Shown here: one piece after another, positions 25,381 through 38,147 of the stretch
How positions within the stretch are numbered: the first letter of the stretch is position 1
Layout of the letters: each line of letters opens with the position of its first letter
Source of the DNA: Chromobotia macracanthus
Taxonomy: Eukaryota; Chordata; Actinopteri; Cypriniformes; Botiidae
Length of the DNA stretch: 64,000 nucleotides
NCBI GenBank assembly: GCA_036877525.1
Contig: JAZGTH010000005.1
Location: 9,464,001 to 9,528,000, forward strand
Direction: 5' to 3'
Notes under the pieces: generated by a model
Told to the model about the DNA's origin: nothing
Database searches by the model: none
What the model saw: the letters and a program-made list of their open reading frames with translations, nothing else
Position numbers and translations under genes: made by a program

Positions 25381-26872
25381 CATAGACAAAACACCATCAG
25401 GGCAACATACGTGACATTAAAATAATGCTATGAAAATTACCTACACAACAACCTTTTGTGAACAGCGGTTGGACTTGTTTACCTGTTCTGTGATTGGATG
25501 TCACATTTCAGAGATAATTCTGTCAGGGCCAATCAGCAGGTGGCTAAAACCCATTGTAATTATCTTGAAAGTGATTCAGTCGGCTTGTGATGAGCACTTA
25601 TCCTTTTAGCCATTCCATTTACATTTTCCCGTCTTTCTTTGGGCAGCCAATTAGGAAGGTTGCAAATTAGATGCATAATAAGCAGCCGATCATGAAGAAT
25701 CATCATTTGCTTAATAGGAAGAAGAATTGTAGTTTTACAGTTTTTTTCACCTTGACATGTAATTATCCTGTTTGCTAATTACCGATCGCAGTGAACAAGG
25801 TGGAAATATGCCAGACATCACAGTTTTCATGTCAGAAAGCTTTCTAGTTAGGTTCAGATAGACCTGGTATGAGAAACCTTTATTGAAGCTGATTGCTTCA
25901 AAAGTGAATGTCTTTCTTATAGTTGTTTTCCACTTGCTGATCATTACAGTATGATTGTGCTAAAATGTGTGGTTATGCAGGTGAAATGTCAAACTGCCAC
26001 ACTTATTAGCGCAGTGCAGGAAACCGATTCATCTCTTCGTTTATCTGTTGTGGCTGCGAGCCGTAATTGGTGTGAGCTTCTTCGTGTGAGTATTTGGTGT
26101 ACTGGTAAACTTTAATAGGGTCAAATATTTTTATAACCCAAAATGAATGTGCATTACAAATGCAGTTTCAATGACTATTTTGCCCTCTGTGCCTTTGACA
26201 GTACACTATTATCTTTAAAGCGGGAGTTAATATTCGCATGCCATCTGTTTTGGTTGTAGAAAGAACTGCAGGTTTTAGAGATATCCTGTCTTTTATCACT
26301 GCTGGATAAAATTTCGCAGTATGAACAACGGTTCCAAAGGACATCTCTGAAGAGGTTTGTAGCGTGACCTTGGGCCATAAGTTTTGAATATGGAAATTGC
26401 TTTCCGTTTTAGGCCCTGATTAAGTGGCCTTGCACTCAGCATTCTATGCCTATTAAGTATTTAATGTCTGTTTAATGAATGCTTATATTAAATACCTCTG
26501 ATGAGTTCTGAAACCCCATAATGAATTTGACATGGTGGCCATGAGATCCATTGCAAATTAGCCAATTACTCTAATGTTTGATCACCAAATGTTATTCTTC
26601 TGTCACCGGCTGTTATATGCCGAGCTGTGGTTAGGGGAGCAGACCAGTGATAATGTTACGCAATACGCTGTCCTGGATTTTGAACATTGTTTTGAATTGT
26701 TTAAATGCATGAAATATTTCGGTGTGCTTCATAGGAGTCTTGTCATAGGAGTTCTTAGATCTTAACATAAATATATACAACATAACCAAAATTATTAGCA
26801 AGTCAAGGAACTGATGGTAAAACTGGCGATTATATCCATCCATTAGTATACCGCAATTACAGTACTGCAATG

Positions 26873-27210
26873 CCCAGGTAACAGGGAACATTCTCAAAAC
26901 GTTTTCTTATAGTTTTCTCAACATTATCAAAAGATGTTCTTGCAGTAACACTAGTAGATTGTTTTTTAACATATATCAAATATCAAAAACATTATTCTCA
27001 AGTTGTTAATGGAACATTTTAAAAACGTTACAGAATTTAAAAAATGTTTGTATAATGTTTTCATAACCAAGCAATAATGTTAATCCAACGTCTATAAAAA
27101 TGGACATTTTGAACATTCCTAGAACATGCAAATCAACATTTTTAATATTTTTGTTACCTAATGGAAATGTTACAGAAATGTTCCTACAACCTAAAATTGT
27201 TAGCTGGGTA
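26873..27210 (+). mobile_element. MITE family B, copy 3
   Basis: It starts CCCAGGTAACAGGGAACATT and ends CTAAAATTGTTAGCTGGG, with the internal 'gttcttgcagtaacac' and 'acattcctagaacatg' blocks. Its ends pair as inverted repeats. Confidence 0.8.
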
Positions 27211-27307
27211 TATACATCATCAGATTGTTTTGTCAAAAGTCTGAAAGTCAAAAATTGCTTCTCTCCTTCTTGATGCTACAAGTTGAGAACTGCTCTCCTA
27301 TTTCCTT

Positions 27308-27340
27308 CCTCTCTCTCTCTCTCTCTGTCTCTCTCTCAGT
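27308..27340. repeat. (CT)n microsatellite
   Basis: About 30 bp of CT repeats interrupted by one GT. Confidence 0.85.
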
Positions 27341-27880
27341 CACTCACACCTCTTCTATTTGACTTACAAAGGACATAATGACAGTGAGCAAGTCCTTTTG
27401 TCACTGATGAGATAAATATTTATAAGCGGGCGTGGAGGTGATTGAACTGACTTGCTTTGGACAGAGAGGCTTCATTAAACCCGGGCAAATCACTGAGGTC
27501 ATGCAACTGAGCGAGATCTGTGTCTGCAGATCACTGCGTGGGCACTCTGAAGTGCCCATCAGTGGGCTGCTGTGTAGTCATGTAAAAAATCCTTGTCTCC
27601 ACATGCTGGTATCTTCATATCAAAGAGAGCTGATTACCACCAAATATTTCAAACTGTGCTTCCCTCTTCTCCTCCTTTAGTATAAAGACTCTCAGCCTCA
27701 GGAACGTTCGCTGAATTGCTAAAATGAAGAAGACATCTGTTGACTCATTGCAGTGTTGGAAAGATGACAGTTGGTTCAGGTGTTTTTTGGTGCTGACTGA
27801 CACTGCATGTTAACCAGCTATAATAAAGCAGTGGTACAATATTTAGGCCCCGCCTACTATAAAATCTGATTACAGGGTGT

Positions 27881-28031
27881 TCCTGTAGCTCAGTTGGTAG
27901 AATGCTGCGTTAGCATTGCAGAGGTTTTGGGTTTGATTCCAAGGGAACACGCATACTGATCATATGTATAACTTGAATGCACTGTAAGTTGCTTTGGATA
28001 AAAGTGTCTGCCAAATGCATTAATGTAAATT
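27881..28031 (+). mobile_element. tRNA-derived SINE, copy 1
   Basis: The head has a tRNA-like A box (TAGCTCAGTTGG) and B box (GGTTTGATTCC). The tail reads AAGTTGCTTTGGATAAAAGT and GTCTGCCAAATGCATTAATG, the usual 3' end of teleost tRNA SINEs. The head does not fold as an intact tRNA, so it is not called as a tRNA gene. Confidence 0.85.
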
Positions 28032-28885
28032 TAGTTCCTGTTTTTTACAATTGTACATTTAACATTGAACTTGATGGCTGTTCTGATTGGCTGGGATTGT
28101 GTCGCGTTGTGAAACAGTTTTACATATACTTCTTGTAAATTACATACAGATTGCTTGTAGCTAGAATTGTATCGCATCATGCCTGGCCACGAAATATAGT
28201 TTTAAACCATCAGCTGCATCTTTCTAAAGTTTTACAGTGTTTATCTCAGTTGTGAGTAAGAGCGCCGAGTTTTCCAACAGCACCTCTGTTTATGACTCAG
28301 TGTCCTCCTGCGGTTTGGATTGGTGGGAAAATGCAGGCTATAGTTGTGGAAAATATTCTTTCAAACAGCTGGGGCCGAGGGGTTAGCCTGTGTCTAGAGG
28401 TGATAGCAGGATGACCTTGTCCCATCCAGCTATGTGTGATAAGATGATCTGACAGATAACCCCCCTGAGCCCGTGGACATGTGCTGCTTCATAGCACTCC
28501 AACCCTGACAACAGCATGTTGCTCTGAGTATATCCATCTTCTCCTTAGAATACCAGGGAGAGAAGACATCTTGCTCTGATGAACTATTAAAAATGCATAA
28601 GGAGAGATGTTTGGATCTGTATGAGGTGGCATCTCAATTCTGCAAACCACACAGCTGATCATAGTTTCCTTTGTGCTTTTTACAAGCACACACACCTGCC
28701 ACAGTGGTTTTAAAGAATTCATGATATCCAACATCTAAAACTCTTACAAAGTTGGTGATGGGTATAGCTTTTTCCCTTTTTTGCTAAGACTGCCAGTCCA
28801 TGTATTTAATGTTCCTACAGCAAAGGTACTTATCATGGAAAGGTTACACCCAGATACATACAAATGCATACATGAGAACATGCCA

Positions 28886-28941
28886 CCCATCCATCCATTA
28901 ATCTATCAGTCCATCCATTCATTCATCCATCCATCCATCCA
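28886..28941. repeat. (CCAT)n tract
   Basis: Imperfect CATC units, including 'catccatccatccatccag' at the right edge. Confidence 0.8.
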
Positions 28942-29245
28942 GGGTCACAGGGGGCTGGAGTTGAGAACTTACCAGTAATGGTCAAAGTGTCATGCGTCTC
29001 ATAGGGTTTGTGACAGGCTGGTGTCAACTGGCAGAAGGATAGAGAACTTCAAAACAGCCTGCACTCTATCATCAGAGAAATAATGTGTGACAATCAGTGT
29101 GAAGTGAACCATCAGCTCAAGTACCAATCAAAACCTGTCATTCAACATCTATAAAATCATCAACACACTGGCATCACTCGCTTCTATATGAGGTATATAT
29201 AATATGAGGTATTATAAGCTATATTACATAACTGCATAGATGCTG

Positions 29246-29402
29246 TCCTGTAGCTCAACTGGTAGAACTCTGTGTTAGCAGTGCAAAGGTTATTGGCTTC
29301 CATTCTCAGGGAACACATACTGATGAAAAAATGTATACCTTTATTGTGCTGTAAGTCACTTTGGATAACAATGTCTGTCAAACCATAAATACAAATGTAT
29401 TT
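29246..29402 (+). mobile_element. tRNA-derived SINE, copy 2
   Basis: It begins TCCTGTAGCTCAACTGGTAG, has a mutated B-box region (GGCTTCCATTC) and ends with GTCACTTTGGATAACAATGT and a TAAATACAAATGTA tail. It is clearly the same family as the copy at 27881 but more diverged. Confidence 0.8.
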
Positions 29403-29767
29403 ATATATATTCATATGTGCTTTATTTATTTAAGTGATTGAATGCTTTGTTAAGTGCAACCTAATATCTTCTTCACAGCAATTTAGACAAACAGCTGAAT
29501 CTCACTGTCTGTAATACAGAACAACAACTGTTCTGTGCAGAATGTAAATGTTTGCACATAAGGAGCAGTTTTGAACCCCTCCTTTGTCTCCCTTATGAAG
29601 GAGGGTAACATGGAGTGAATTGTCACACAATCTGTTTAACAAATTAGAAATTAGCTACAGAGGTGAAATTATTATCTCATGCTCACCGCCCTCTAAGGTG
29701 ACAGCAGTTTCACATGTCTGTTAAAATATAAAGGATTTATAAAGAAAATGGGAAAAATGTAGAACTA

Positions 29768-30309
29768 TACACTACCAGTCAAAAGTTTGGAAACACCTGA
29801 CTAAAATGTTTCTTATCTTAAAAATCTTTTAATCTGAAGACATTTGATTAAACGTTAAAAATGTAAAAATAAAAATATAATTGTGCCAACACATTAATTT
29901 CAATTTAATTTTTGTTATTAGAAAACTACAAATTAAAAAATATATATTTTGAAATATATGTTTTGGACCAAGTAATGAAGAAAAAAGCAGCTAATAAGAT
30001 CCCAGGATAGAGGGGAACTGCTTCAAAACTCTTTTAAAATCTTCTCAGGATGATTCCTTAAGAAACTGGTTGATGGAAAATGTCAAGAAAATGTTTGTAA
30101 ATTCTAGATGACGGGTGACTATGTTGAATATGCTAGAATATATCCTATTTTACCTTATTTTTAATTTTTTGTTTTGGAATTATGTTTTAAAAACATAATT
30201 CCTGAAGTTACTTTTGTGTTATTTCATAGTTTTGATAAGTTTACTATAATTCATAAATAAAAATATGAACAAAGAAAAAGTGTTTCCAAACTTTTGACTG
30301 GTAGTGTAT
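29768..30309. mobile_element. Tc1/mariner-type foldback element
   Basis: The left end ACACTACCAGTCAAAAGTTT and the right end AAACTTTTGACTGGTAGTGT are exact inverted repeats, extended by GGAAACAC/GTGTTTCC, and are flanked by TA. The roughly 540-bp interior has no transposase frame, so it is a non-autonomous copy. Confidence 0.85.
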
Positions 30310-31596
30310 GTCTGCTTATGATTTGATTACCGATTATGGGTGTTAAATGGTGTTATTGGTATCATCTGTTCTGGCAGGTTCACTTGTTTTGTTTCATTTC
30401 TACACTGCTTTAATTTGTAGCTTATAAAATATAAAATATGAGGAAATAAAACTTGATAGAAATGTATTATATCAAAGTGTATACAAAGAGTTAGAGATTT
30501 TGAAACAAAATGCACTCCAGAGTCTCTTTTTTCTTTTGTATTTGATGTTAAAACAAATAAAAAGTGTGACACATTTTCATAGCCTGCACGTAATACTGCA
30601 ATGTTTTAGTCTAATGACGGCATTTTAATCAGAGAGTAAACCAGTATATTTTAAGCTAACTTTAAAATAGTTAACTTCAAAGAATTTTGTAGGTGTTTTA
30701 TACGACGTACAATTGAATATTTCCAGCAAATGGACTCTTACAAGACATCTCAATGTGATGTAACATGTTGGTACAAAGTTGTGGTGCTTTGCAGCAGCTA
30801 ACTCAGATCACCCCTAGTGACCTCTGAGTGAGCTTTTGAGCTTTTTCCATTACTGCCCCACCTGTCCATGGGGAATACACATGAGTGACTGTGAACTTGC
30901 TTTAATCTGTCTCGCCATGCTGTGCCCGGGGAGGGCTGCAGGTGTCTGAGACCACGGTGGAACCAGGCCAACAGCACAGCACTTTCTAATGCACAAAACA
31001 TTTGCTGGGAGCAGTACCACTAAAACCTCTGTTGAAATGTGCATTTTGAAGCTGCAGATTTCAGAAAGAATTTCAAAAGCATCCTTCAATAGTTATTCGA
31101 TTTTCTCATTTATGGTATGTGCACCCACAAGAAATGTTTCCTGCCTAGTGCAAACCTTGCAAGAAAACAAAAGTGACTGAGAAATATTAAAAGGTGATTT
31201 ATCAGTTTGGTGGGGAGTTTTGATTTATGCCTTTGTTAATATTTTTGTGGCTGTAAGTTAAATATATATGTATGAGTCAAAGAATGTAAAATGTTTCTGT
31301 TCGTACAAAAACAGCCTTGTTTCATATATTTATTTTTCTCTTTTCAATTATGCATGTGTTGCAGTCACCAAAAACAAACAGCAGCGTACACAGATGTCAA
31401 CAGCATTTATGTGTCTATGGTACAATATTACTTATCACTTTGCTCTGGTAAAGACAACATACACAACGGGTTGGGCCCCGGTTGGCAAGCCTGCATTTTT
31501 TTGATAAGTTTGTCCTTTCCTCTTACATAAAAATTCCTCTGATACAGCCCAACGTCCTTTGCCAGTTTCCTGTAACCATAGAGATATTCCGCTCAG

Positions 31597-31752
31597 CCAA
31601 TCCTCAGCCACGTCTGTGTGGAACAGTTTCCTGAACTCTCTGTGAATTTCCTTCCATGTGAAGAGTTCTTTCCCGCTTTGCTGGAGTTAAGGTGTTAGTC
31701 GCTATACTCGTTGGGAATACTGCTGTGGAATATTAAGTATTCCTGGGAAAAA
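31597..31752 (+). promoter_or_regulatory. Candidate promoter and 5' non-coding exon of the orphan membrane-protein gene
   Basis: A CCAAT box at 31597-31601 is followed, 150 bp on, by a strong donor (GGGAAAAA|GTAAGT, exon end 31752). A matching acceptor with a T-rich tract lies at 32100-32104 (GTTTTTAG). Together these suggest a short untranslated first exon spliced to the exon holding the ORF at 32178. No transcript evidence is available. Confidence 0.35.
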
Positions 31753-32177
31753 GTAAGTTTTTTTACGTTCAGTTTTTTGTTTACTTACAAATATGTACTG
31801 CTCTCAGTGTAAGATGATGTGGTTGCAAAATGACACAGTTCATCTCATAGTAACAGCTCAACAGTCACATAAATAACTTCAATTCTGGCTCACCCACAAC
31901 AAAGCCTTTGATTAAATTCTATACTGGAGCTGAGATCTCCACAGGATGGCCAGCTTGCACTTGACTGATCTCAGCAGGTTAACCACTTGCATATTTCATT
32001 CAGTCACACAAAGGTTCATTCTGTTTCAGTGCTGTTTTAATTGAGCTCCAAGGAGTCACCACCAGGCCTTGATTGAATTCCTGGGCTTTCAACTGTGTTT
32101 TTAGGACAGATATTCAGTGATGGTGGACTGCATTTGCCTCTGGAGAGACACTTCTCATAGGTGTGGTTGAGACACGT

Positions 32178-32843
32178 ATGCCAATAAGGATCTCTCGAGT
32201 GACGGTCGCTATGCCAATTGAACTAGCCACTCAAAGTACTGCTCTGCAAATTCCATCACAAACAGTGGACAGTAACAGACGACTGATTGTTTTGGGGATG
32301 AGCGATGTGTCTCTCAAAAAGCCCCCTTCTCTGAATCAGTCAGCCCTGGGTTGTAGGACCTCCACTCTGCCTCAGGTTTGCTGGGATTTTGAGCTTAGCG
32401 CAGCTGTTCTGTTTATGGTCTTGGCTGGACTTCTGATTTTGGCATTACTGTACTGGGTTCTTCTGCTGCGCCATAGACTCCGTGTCGCTCAGGCCGGGAA
32501 TGCTCTGGAGTACTTTGGGTTTTACCACATGGCACAGTATGATCTAAAACAAGTTGTCCCACAACCTGCTTTGCCTGTCGTGGAAACATCTGCGGTTTCC
32601 ATTCCTTCTCTTCCATCTCCACCTCCACCTGTTCCCCAGCCTCCTTCTAATCATCTTCCTCTCAATGTTACTCCTCCACCACCACCACTGCCCCATCCCA
32701 TCATCCACACCACCCCACCCAGCCCCCACCCATCTTGTGGAGCAGGCTCAGATGCAGATGTGTATTCACGGATTGGACAGCTGAGGCCTTCGAGACCAGC
32801 CAGTCAGACTCAGGTGATCCTGTTTGAACACTCTGCTCTATGA
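32178..32843 (+). CDS. Unrecognised single-pass membrane protein with proline-rich tail
   Basis: A 221-residue ORF in one exon, from the first in-frame ATG. I do not recognise the family. Residues about 1-75 are polar with an N-X-S sequon (NQSA). One strong hydrophobic helix follows (AAVLFMVLAGLLILALLYWV, extended by LLL) and then a basic RHRLR stop-transfer, which predicts the N-terminus outside and the tail in the cytosol. Just inside is a distinctive juxtamembrane stretch, NALEYFGFYHMAQYDL. The last 85 residues are very proline-rich (PSPPPPVPQPP, VTPPPPPLPHP), as in SH3- or WW-binding tails, and end EHSAL. The base composition and the long open frame in AT-rich DNA support a real gene. The start could be later, or upstream through splicing. 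It lies alone between ndr1 and htr1a. Confidence 0.6.
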   Translation: MPIRISRVTVAMPIELATQSTALQIPSQTVDSNRRLIVLGMSDVSLKKPPSLNQSALGCRTSTLPQVCWDFELSAAVLFMVLAGLLILALLYWVLLLRHRLRVAQAGNALEYFGFYHMAQYDLKQVVPQPALPVVETSAVSIPSLPSPPPPVPQPPSNHLPLNVTPPPPPLPHPIIHTTPPSPHPSCGAGSDADVYSRIGQLRPSRPASQTQVILFEHSAL

Positions 32844-32978
32844 CAGCCTGATGCTTGAAGCACAATCATGATTTTCTATCAGGGATGGATTCGCAAGCGT
32901 CAAATGACAGATGTGCTTTGTCAGTTACATATTAGTATTGCTAGTACCAGACTCTACCAGCTGAGCTACCACTGTCAT

Positions 32979-33298
32979 CCCAGCTAACAATTGTAGGTTG
33001 TAAGAAGGTTTCCCTGATGACTCTAAGTCATGACTCTACATTAAGTAACAAAAACGTTATTTTAACAAAAAAACGCCAGTTTTTAGGCGTTGTATTAACA
33101 TTATTGTTTGGTTATATAGGAACTTATTTTTAATTCCGTAACATTTTAAAATGTTCCACTAAGAATAATGTTTATGATTTATATAATATATAATGTTAAA
33201 AAAGCTTTGCTAACAGTACTATGAGAACTTTGATAATTTTGTGAGAACTTTTAGAGAATATTAGCCAACGTTCTAAGAACATTTTCTGTTTGCTGGGA
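32979..33298 (-). mobile_element. MITE family B, copy 4
   Basis: It begins CCCAGCTAACAATTGTAGGT and ends with the inverted TTCTGTTTGCTGGGA. It contains the shared 'gagaacttttagagaatatt' block. The adjoining 'accagctgagctacc' at 32957-32971 looks like the reversed A-box of an old tRNA SINE. Confidence 0.8.
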
Positions 33299-33448
33299 TG
33301 AGCCTCTAAGCTTCACTTTTAAGTTTAAATTTACATGATAGCCACTCAAAAGTTAAAACATTATATCTGAACTGCTTTTATATGTGATCATGTTTTAAAT
33401 GTTAAAAAGCATTCCGATATGTTTCCTATGTTAGGAAAACAGTACCTG

Positions 33449-33454
33449 AATAAA
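33449..33454 (+). terminator. Candidate poly(A) signal for the orphan gene
   Basis: AATAAA about 600 bp downstream of the 32843 stop codon, beyond an inserted family-B MITE. Confidence 0.35.
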
Positions 33455-34553
33455 AGGCTTGTTTTTACCCAAACATATACTCTCCTTTTCCTAAGTCACA
33501 TGACTGTGTAATTTCCTTTAAAGGGTGTTATTTCCTGAGGAGACTTTCCATTGCTTTGTTTGCCATTTGCCTCTTGGAATTTCAAACATTGTTTCTCTCA
33601 CACTGTCTTAGCAACTGTAAACTTTAACTATTTAAATCTGTTAGATATCTTTTATGCACATACTATGTGGAATAATACATGAAAATACATATATGAATAT
33701 GTGAATTGTATATATAACTTCTCAAAAGTTACTTGTAACTGTCACTGATTTCCTTAAAGCACTATTGTGTAGGGGAAAACTTAAGAAAAATGTGTTGTCG
33801 TGAGGACGGTTCAGAGGACGCTTGTCAAATCTTTTATAATCAAATACCTTATAAACATACTTAATTAGCACAGTCTAATCTCAAGCTTGAGTCCTCTGTC
33901 TTGTACAGCAAGCCTTGCTATATTATAATCAAGCCAGCATTATTTACCTAATACTTATTATCTGGACTAATGAACTTGTGAATCAGTATGCGCTTTCCTG
34001 GGGAACTTGGTCCTCTCCACAATATCACATACAATCATTCTAAAACCGCAGAGTATATCTGAATAATTGATGACTTTCTACCACTTTCTTTGCAGATGAT
34101 GTATAATTCATTTATATGTGAAAAGTTCAAGGCCTTGTCAAAACTTGCCATGATTTTGCTGCATGATTTCAAATCTTTTGTAATATTTGCGACACACCTG
34201 TATCCCATTTGTAATCTGAATATCAATTTTGAGTGTATGTATAAATGTTTTCAACTTACTTATAATAACTTACTATTATTTTTATTAAAGCTGGATGGGT
34301 AGGTAAGCAGGTGAAATGTTTCTAAACTGAGCGTCACAGATTAAAACAAATTTCCTTGACATGGTTCCAAAGTCTAAAGAAATCTGTCATTTGTTCTAAG
34401 GGTCATATTGTTCTAAGTTCTAAGGGTTTGTTAAAATAAAGCAATACACCTTTATTTATTCCTCTGAGTTCTTGAGAAAACTTTGGGGTTATTTACTTCT
34501 ACCAATCCGAATTTCTTCTTTTTCTTCAATTTCGACAATCTTTTTCAACACTT

Positions 34554-34876
34554 ACCCAGCTAAAAGTGAACTTTCTCAGAACATTGGCTGATGTAAGTAA
34601 TAATAGTTCACTCAAAGTTATCATTAGTGAAACTTTTTAATGTTTTTATATCATATAATCAAAAACGATATTAAGTTGTTAGTGGAATGTCTACAAAATG
34701 TTACAGAATTAACAAAATATTTAAATAACGTTCTTATTACCAAGCAATAACGATAAAACAACATCTAAAAACTGGACGTTTGAATGTTCATAGAAAATTT
34801 AAAAAAATTGACGTTTTGGATACTTAATGGAAACGACAGGAAAATGTTCTTACAACCTAAAATTGTTAACTGGGTA
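34554..34876 (+). mobile_element. MITE family B, copy 5
   Basis: It starts ACCCAGCTAAAAGTGAAC and ends CTAAAATTGTTAACTGGGT. The internal 'aagttgttagtggaatg' and 'accaagcaataacg' blocks match copies 1 and 3. Confidence 0.8.
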
Positions 34877-35407
34877 GGCACTTTTATGGCTGAAATCACA
34901 CATAAGGATGTGAGTTTGAATAGGGTAACAGGGTAACAGGTGTAGTTCCTCTTTAGGAAACAAGCACAAATCTGTTCACATCTCAGTGAAGATTGTTTGT
35001 GTGCGCATGACTGTGTTTGCATGCATGGCTTTCATTTTACACCAGGCCACACATTTGTTCTTCAAAACTAAACAGCCTAGAGGTTTTAATAACCATAGAC
35101 AAGAGAATTGTAAAAATGATCTTTTTTTTTGTTGTAGCCATAGTATATCCCTGCCTCAAGCGGCCCGCCCACAGACCACCCACAATCCATTCACTGACCA
35201 TATGATGCATATTTCACACAAAATCAGAAATCATTTTCTTAGTCTCTAGCTTTAATCTGATTTTCTAGCTTCATGCAACATCTGGAAAAGGTGCTTTTCT
35301 ATGAATCTGCCTCATAGAATTGTGTCATGATACAATGACAGATGACTACTCACTGGATTTGCTGAAGTTTGCAGGAGAAATAATGTTGATTCTGGCTTGT
35401 GTCATGT

Positions 35408-35650
35408 ACACTCTTAAAAAAGGTGCTTCACGATGCCATAGAAGAACCATTTTTGGCTGTATGGTTCCATAAAGAACTTTTAACATCCACAAAACCTTTC
35501 TGTTTCATAAAAGGTTCTTTGTAGCGCAAAAATGTTCTTTAGATTTTTAAAAGGTATGAAAGAAAAACATCTCTTTAGAACCTATGGCTCTGAATGCTAT
35601 ATATATATATATATATATATAACTGTTTAAGAACTTGAATTTTTAAGTGC
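35408..35650. mobile_element. MITE family D (AAAGAACC type), copy 1
   Basis: It opens TACACTCTTAAAAAAGGTGC and closes with the partly inverted GAATTTTTAAGTGCGTA. Between them lie repeated gene-free blocks such as 'gaagaaccatttttggct' and 'ggttctttgtagcgc'. A 22-bp AT run (about 35599-35621) sits inside. A fragment of the same family is in a c6 intron. Confidence 0.7.
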
Positions 35651-38141
35651 GTATACTGATCCCACTTTCCCTTCATTTCCTGCCTTTTCTTAACTGTGAC
35701 TAAAAATCTCAAAAGGCTCAGTAAATACAGTGCAATAAAAACCAAGAATGAATTGGCATTTTATAGGATCTCACCTGTGAAAAATCAGGCAAACAAACCA
35801 AAAATTCTCTTTGCAGTATGTGGGCAATTTCTCTTCTGTGCTTATTTTGACTGAAGTGGCTTTGAAATATTACCTTTCATACGTCATTTTAAATGAAGTT
35901 GAGCTACTGGCACCTGTCACCTCTGGGCAAGCTTTCATTGTCATACACTGTAACTGTGAACCACAGAAGGTCTTAGTATTATTTGTTCTTTTCTTTTGGG
36001 TCTCTGGTAATTCTTTCTAGTGTGCACAAGACCAGCAACTTTTTCGTTTGTATATACCAGTTCTCTTATGAATTATGAATGGAGGAGAATTGTGGATAGC
36101 ACAAAATATCTCTGGTTTGAGCTTTGTTTTTGAGTTGTATTAAATCTTTGTATCTTGCCTTCTGTGAAGATGGCCACTTGTGAATCAGCATTCAGCTGGC
36201 AGGATTATGCTAGACTTTTCTTCTTTTGACGGTGCATCTGTCTCTGATTTTTCTTGGTTTGAATGACTGAAAAATAACCAGAGCTGACTGAATTGGCAAC
36301 AAGCACGAATGGGAAATTTCACTTGAAATTATCTTTGTGACACATAGCTTTAACCTGAATAAGTGTTTTCAGTTATTCAATTACCGCCAGGTGTTACTAT
36401 CTACTCAGATTTGGAATAAAGCTCTCAACTTGTATGGACTATATCATGGTAGCTTTTTTATGAAGATAGAGGCTCATTAATTTACTTCTTATAAGACCAC
36501 CTGGATAATCCAATAAATAACTTTTTTCTAAAGTCTCAAGGTCATGAGAGCAAGACGATTACAATTTTTTACATGTTTTTTCAAAACAATTTGTTTTCTT
36601 AAATAAAGCTGTCTGTACTTGTCAGTTATCTCTCAAGCGATTCTGATACTTCTGTAACCCAAACTACACAATTATGGACCTTGACGGTGTTTGTTGTTGT
36701 CAGTGTTTGTTGAGGGAACAACAATGGTTTCTCTTCAGGGTTCTGGAGATTTGTCAGTGGTAATAAATAGCTGTGGATCCTCAGGTCGCTAAATCATGCC
36801 AGCTGTGGGTGGGCACGTGGGCTCTGTGTATTGTCCTAGGCCTTTGATCAGATAATTGCCCCTCAGACCCAGAGTTTGAAACATCTGAGTGTCGCTATGG
36901 TGACCAGAATCACTGTGTCTGCTCTGTTGAGTGGCTTTTAGTGATTCAAACACAACTGGACTGCAGGGCTGCTGTGGCAACTTCTGAATTCATACAGACA
37001 GCAGTTCTTACACACCTTTCTATAAATGCTAACAAATATCCAGTAGATTGGCTGCTTTAATGGATTAAAGATTTAATGGCCACCAAAGATTTTAATTATG
37101 AATGCATGACTCAAAATATTGTACAGTAACCGTGTGAGCTATAACAAATAAACATTCTATAAATCAATAATGTATACATATATAATATAAAATATAATAT
37201 CACTCTGTATAGAAAAACAAGCCATATGGGACTCAGATGACAATCTTAATCCATTCATACTTTCATACTGCATTTTTAATTGTTACATTGATTCAATTCT
37301 TATAATTCTTTAATACAATCAGTTGGAATGGACACATTCCTCACTACGTAAAAACCTTGAAATCTGTCTTTGCAGATTAAAAAGAGATTTGTGTGTTGGA
37401 CCATATTGTTGTGAAAACATTCTTTTATAAAGAGATTTTTTTGCTCTGAAAACCCTCTTTATTCCTTCTTTGTATCCATTGTTAAACACGAAGATTACAC
37501 TCTCTTCCACGGGGGATAAAGGTGTAAGTTTGAATTAATGGGTTTTAGAGTGCTTGGCAAAGAGCAACAGCATAAAGAGGCATTTAAAGAGTCACACGTG
37601 AACAAATATACCTGTTCCTTGTGGAGAGACGCTTCTACATTTATGCAAATTTACAAACAGCACTTTCTTAAACTTAATATCGAAATGTGTGCATACGCAC
37701 CTTTGATCGACTTTGAAAGAGATTGTGAGATTGAAAACCTGTAAAAACGTTAAATGCAGTTGTGCACCTTCATACAGAATAGAATAAATCTGTATAGATA
37801 TGTATTAAAACATAACTGATAGATACGCCTATGAGGTCGGTACTATGAACTAGTGGTGTACACAGAAAATGTTTCAAGTGTGATTAATGAAATCTGTTCT
37901 TAAGGTAAGCATTTTTAAAATGCTTCTTTACATGCATTACTGGTCTAATTTGGTGGAGACATTAACATGTTCACCAATTAAATTACTCTTTCTCTTCTCA
38001 TTGTGATTATGTATATTCTCAGATTTATCAATTTATTTATGAACGCATTAGTAGCTATAATGTTTTATTTACTGTTATTGAAATTGCAAAACATTTATTA
38101 GGAAGGACAAAGAGACAGAGAAAATTCATAGTGGAACTATT

Positions 38142-38147
38142 TTATTT
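38142..38147 (-). terminator. Poly(A) signal of htr1a
   Basis: AATAAA on the minus strand, about 250 bp past the htr1a stop codon. Confidence 0.5.

Larger units (their letters stand above)
17821..31590. other. Gene-poor interval upstream of ndr1
   Basis: Almost 14 kb without a supported gene. It contains microsatellites, three family-B MITEs, two SINEs and one Tc1-type foldback element, each listed. Stretches with mixed, non-repetitive composition (about 19400-20000, 22500-22950, 25480-26100, 26380-26600) carry many homeodomain- and POU-like AT motifs and are the best candidates for conserved regulatory DNA. That reading is compositional only. Confidence 0.5.
33460..38130. other. Intergenic spacer between the orphan gene and htr1a
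   Basis: AT-rich, with one family-B MITE, one AAAGAACC-type MITE and an AT dinucleotide run. Short open frames show neither splice sites nor domain features. I see no gene. Confidence 0.55.

Noticed and set aside
27881..27945. tRNA gene candidate
   Set aside because: A and B boxes are present, but the sequence continues into a SINE tail and recurs at 29246 and 55171, so it is a SINE head.
32957..32971. tRNA-like 'accagctgagctacc' near the orphan gene
   Set aside because: Only an inverted A-box-like piece without a B box; at best an old SINE remnant.
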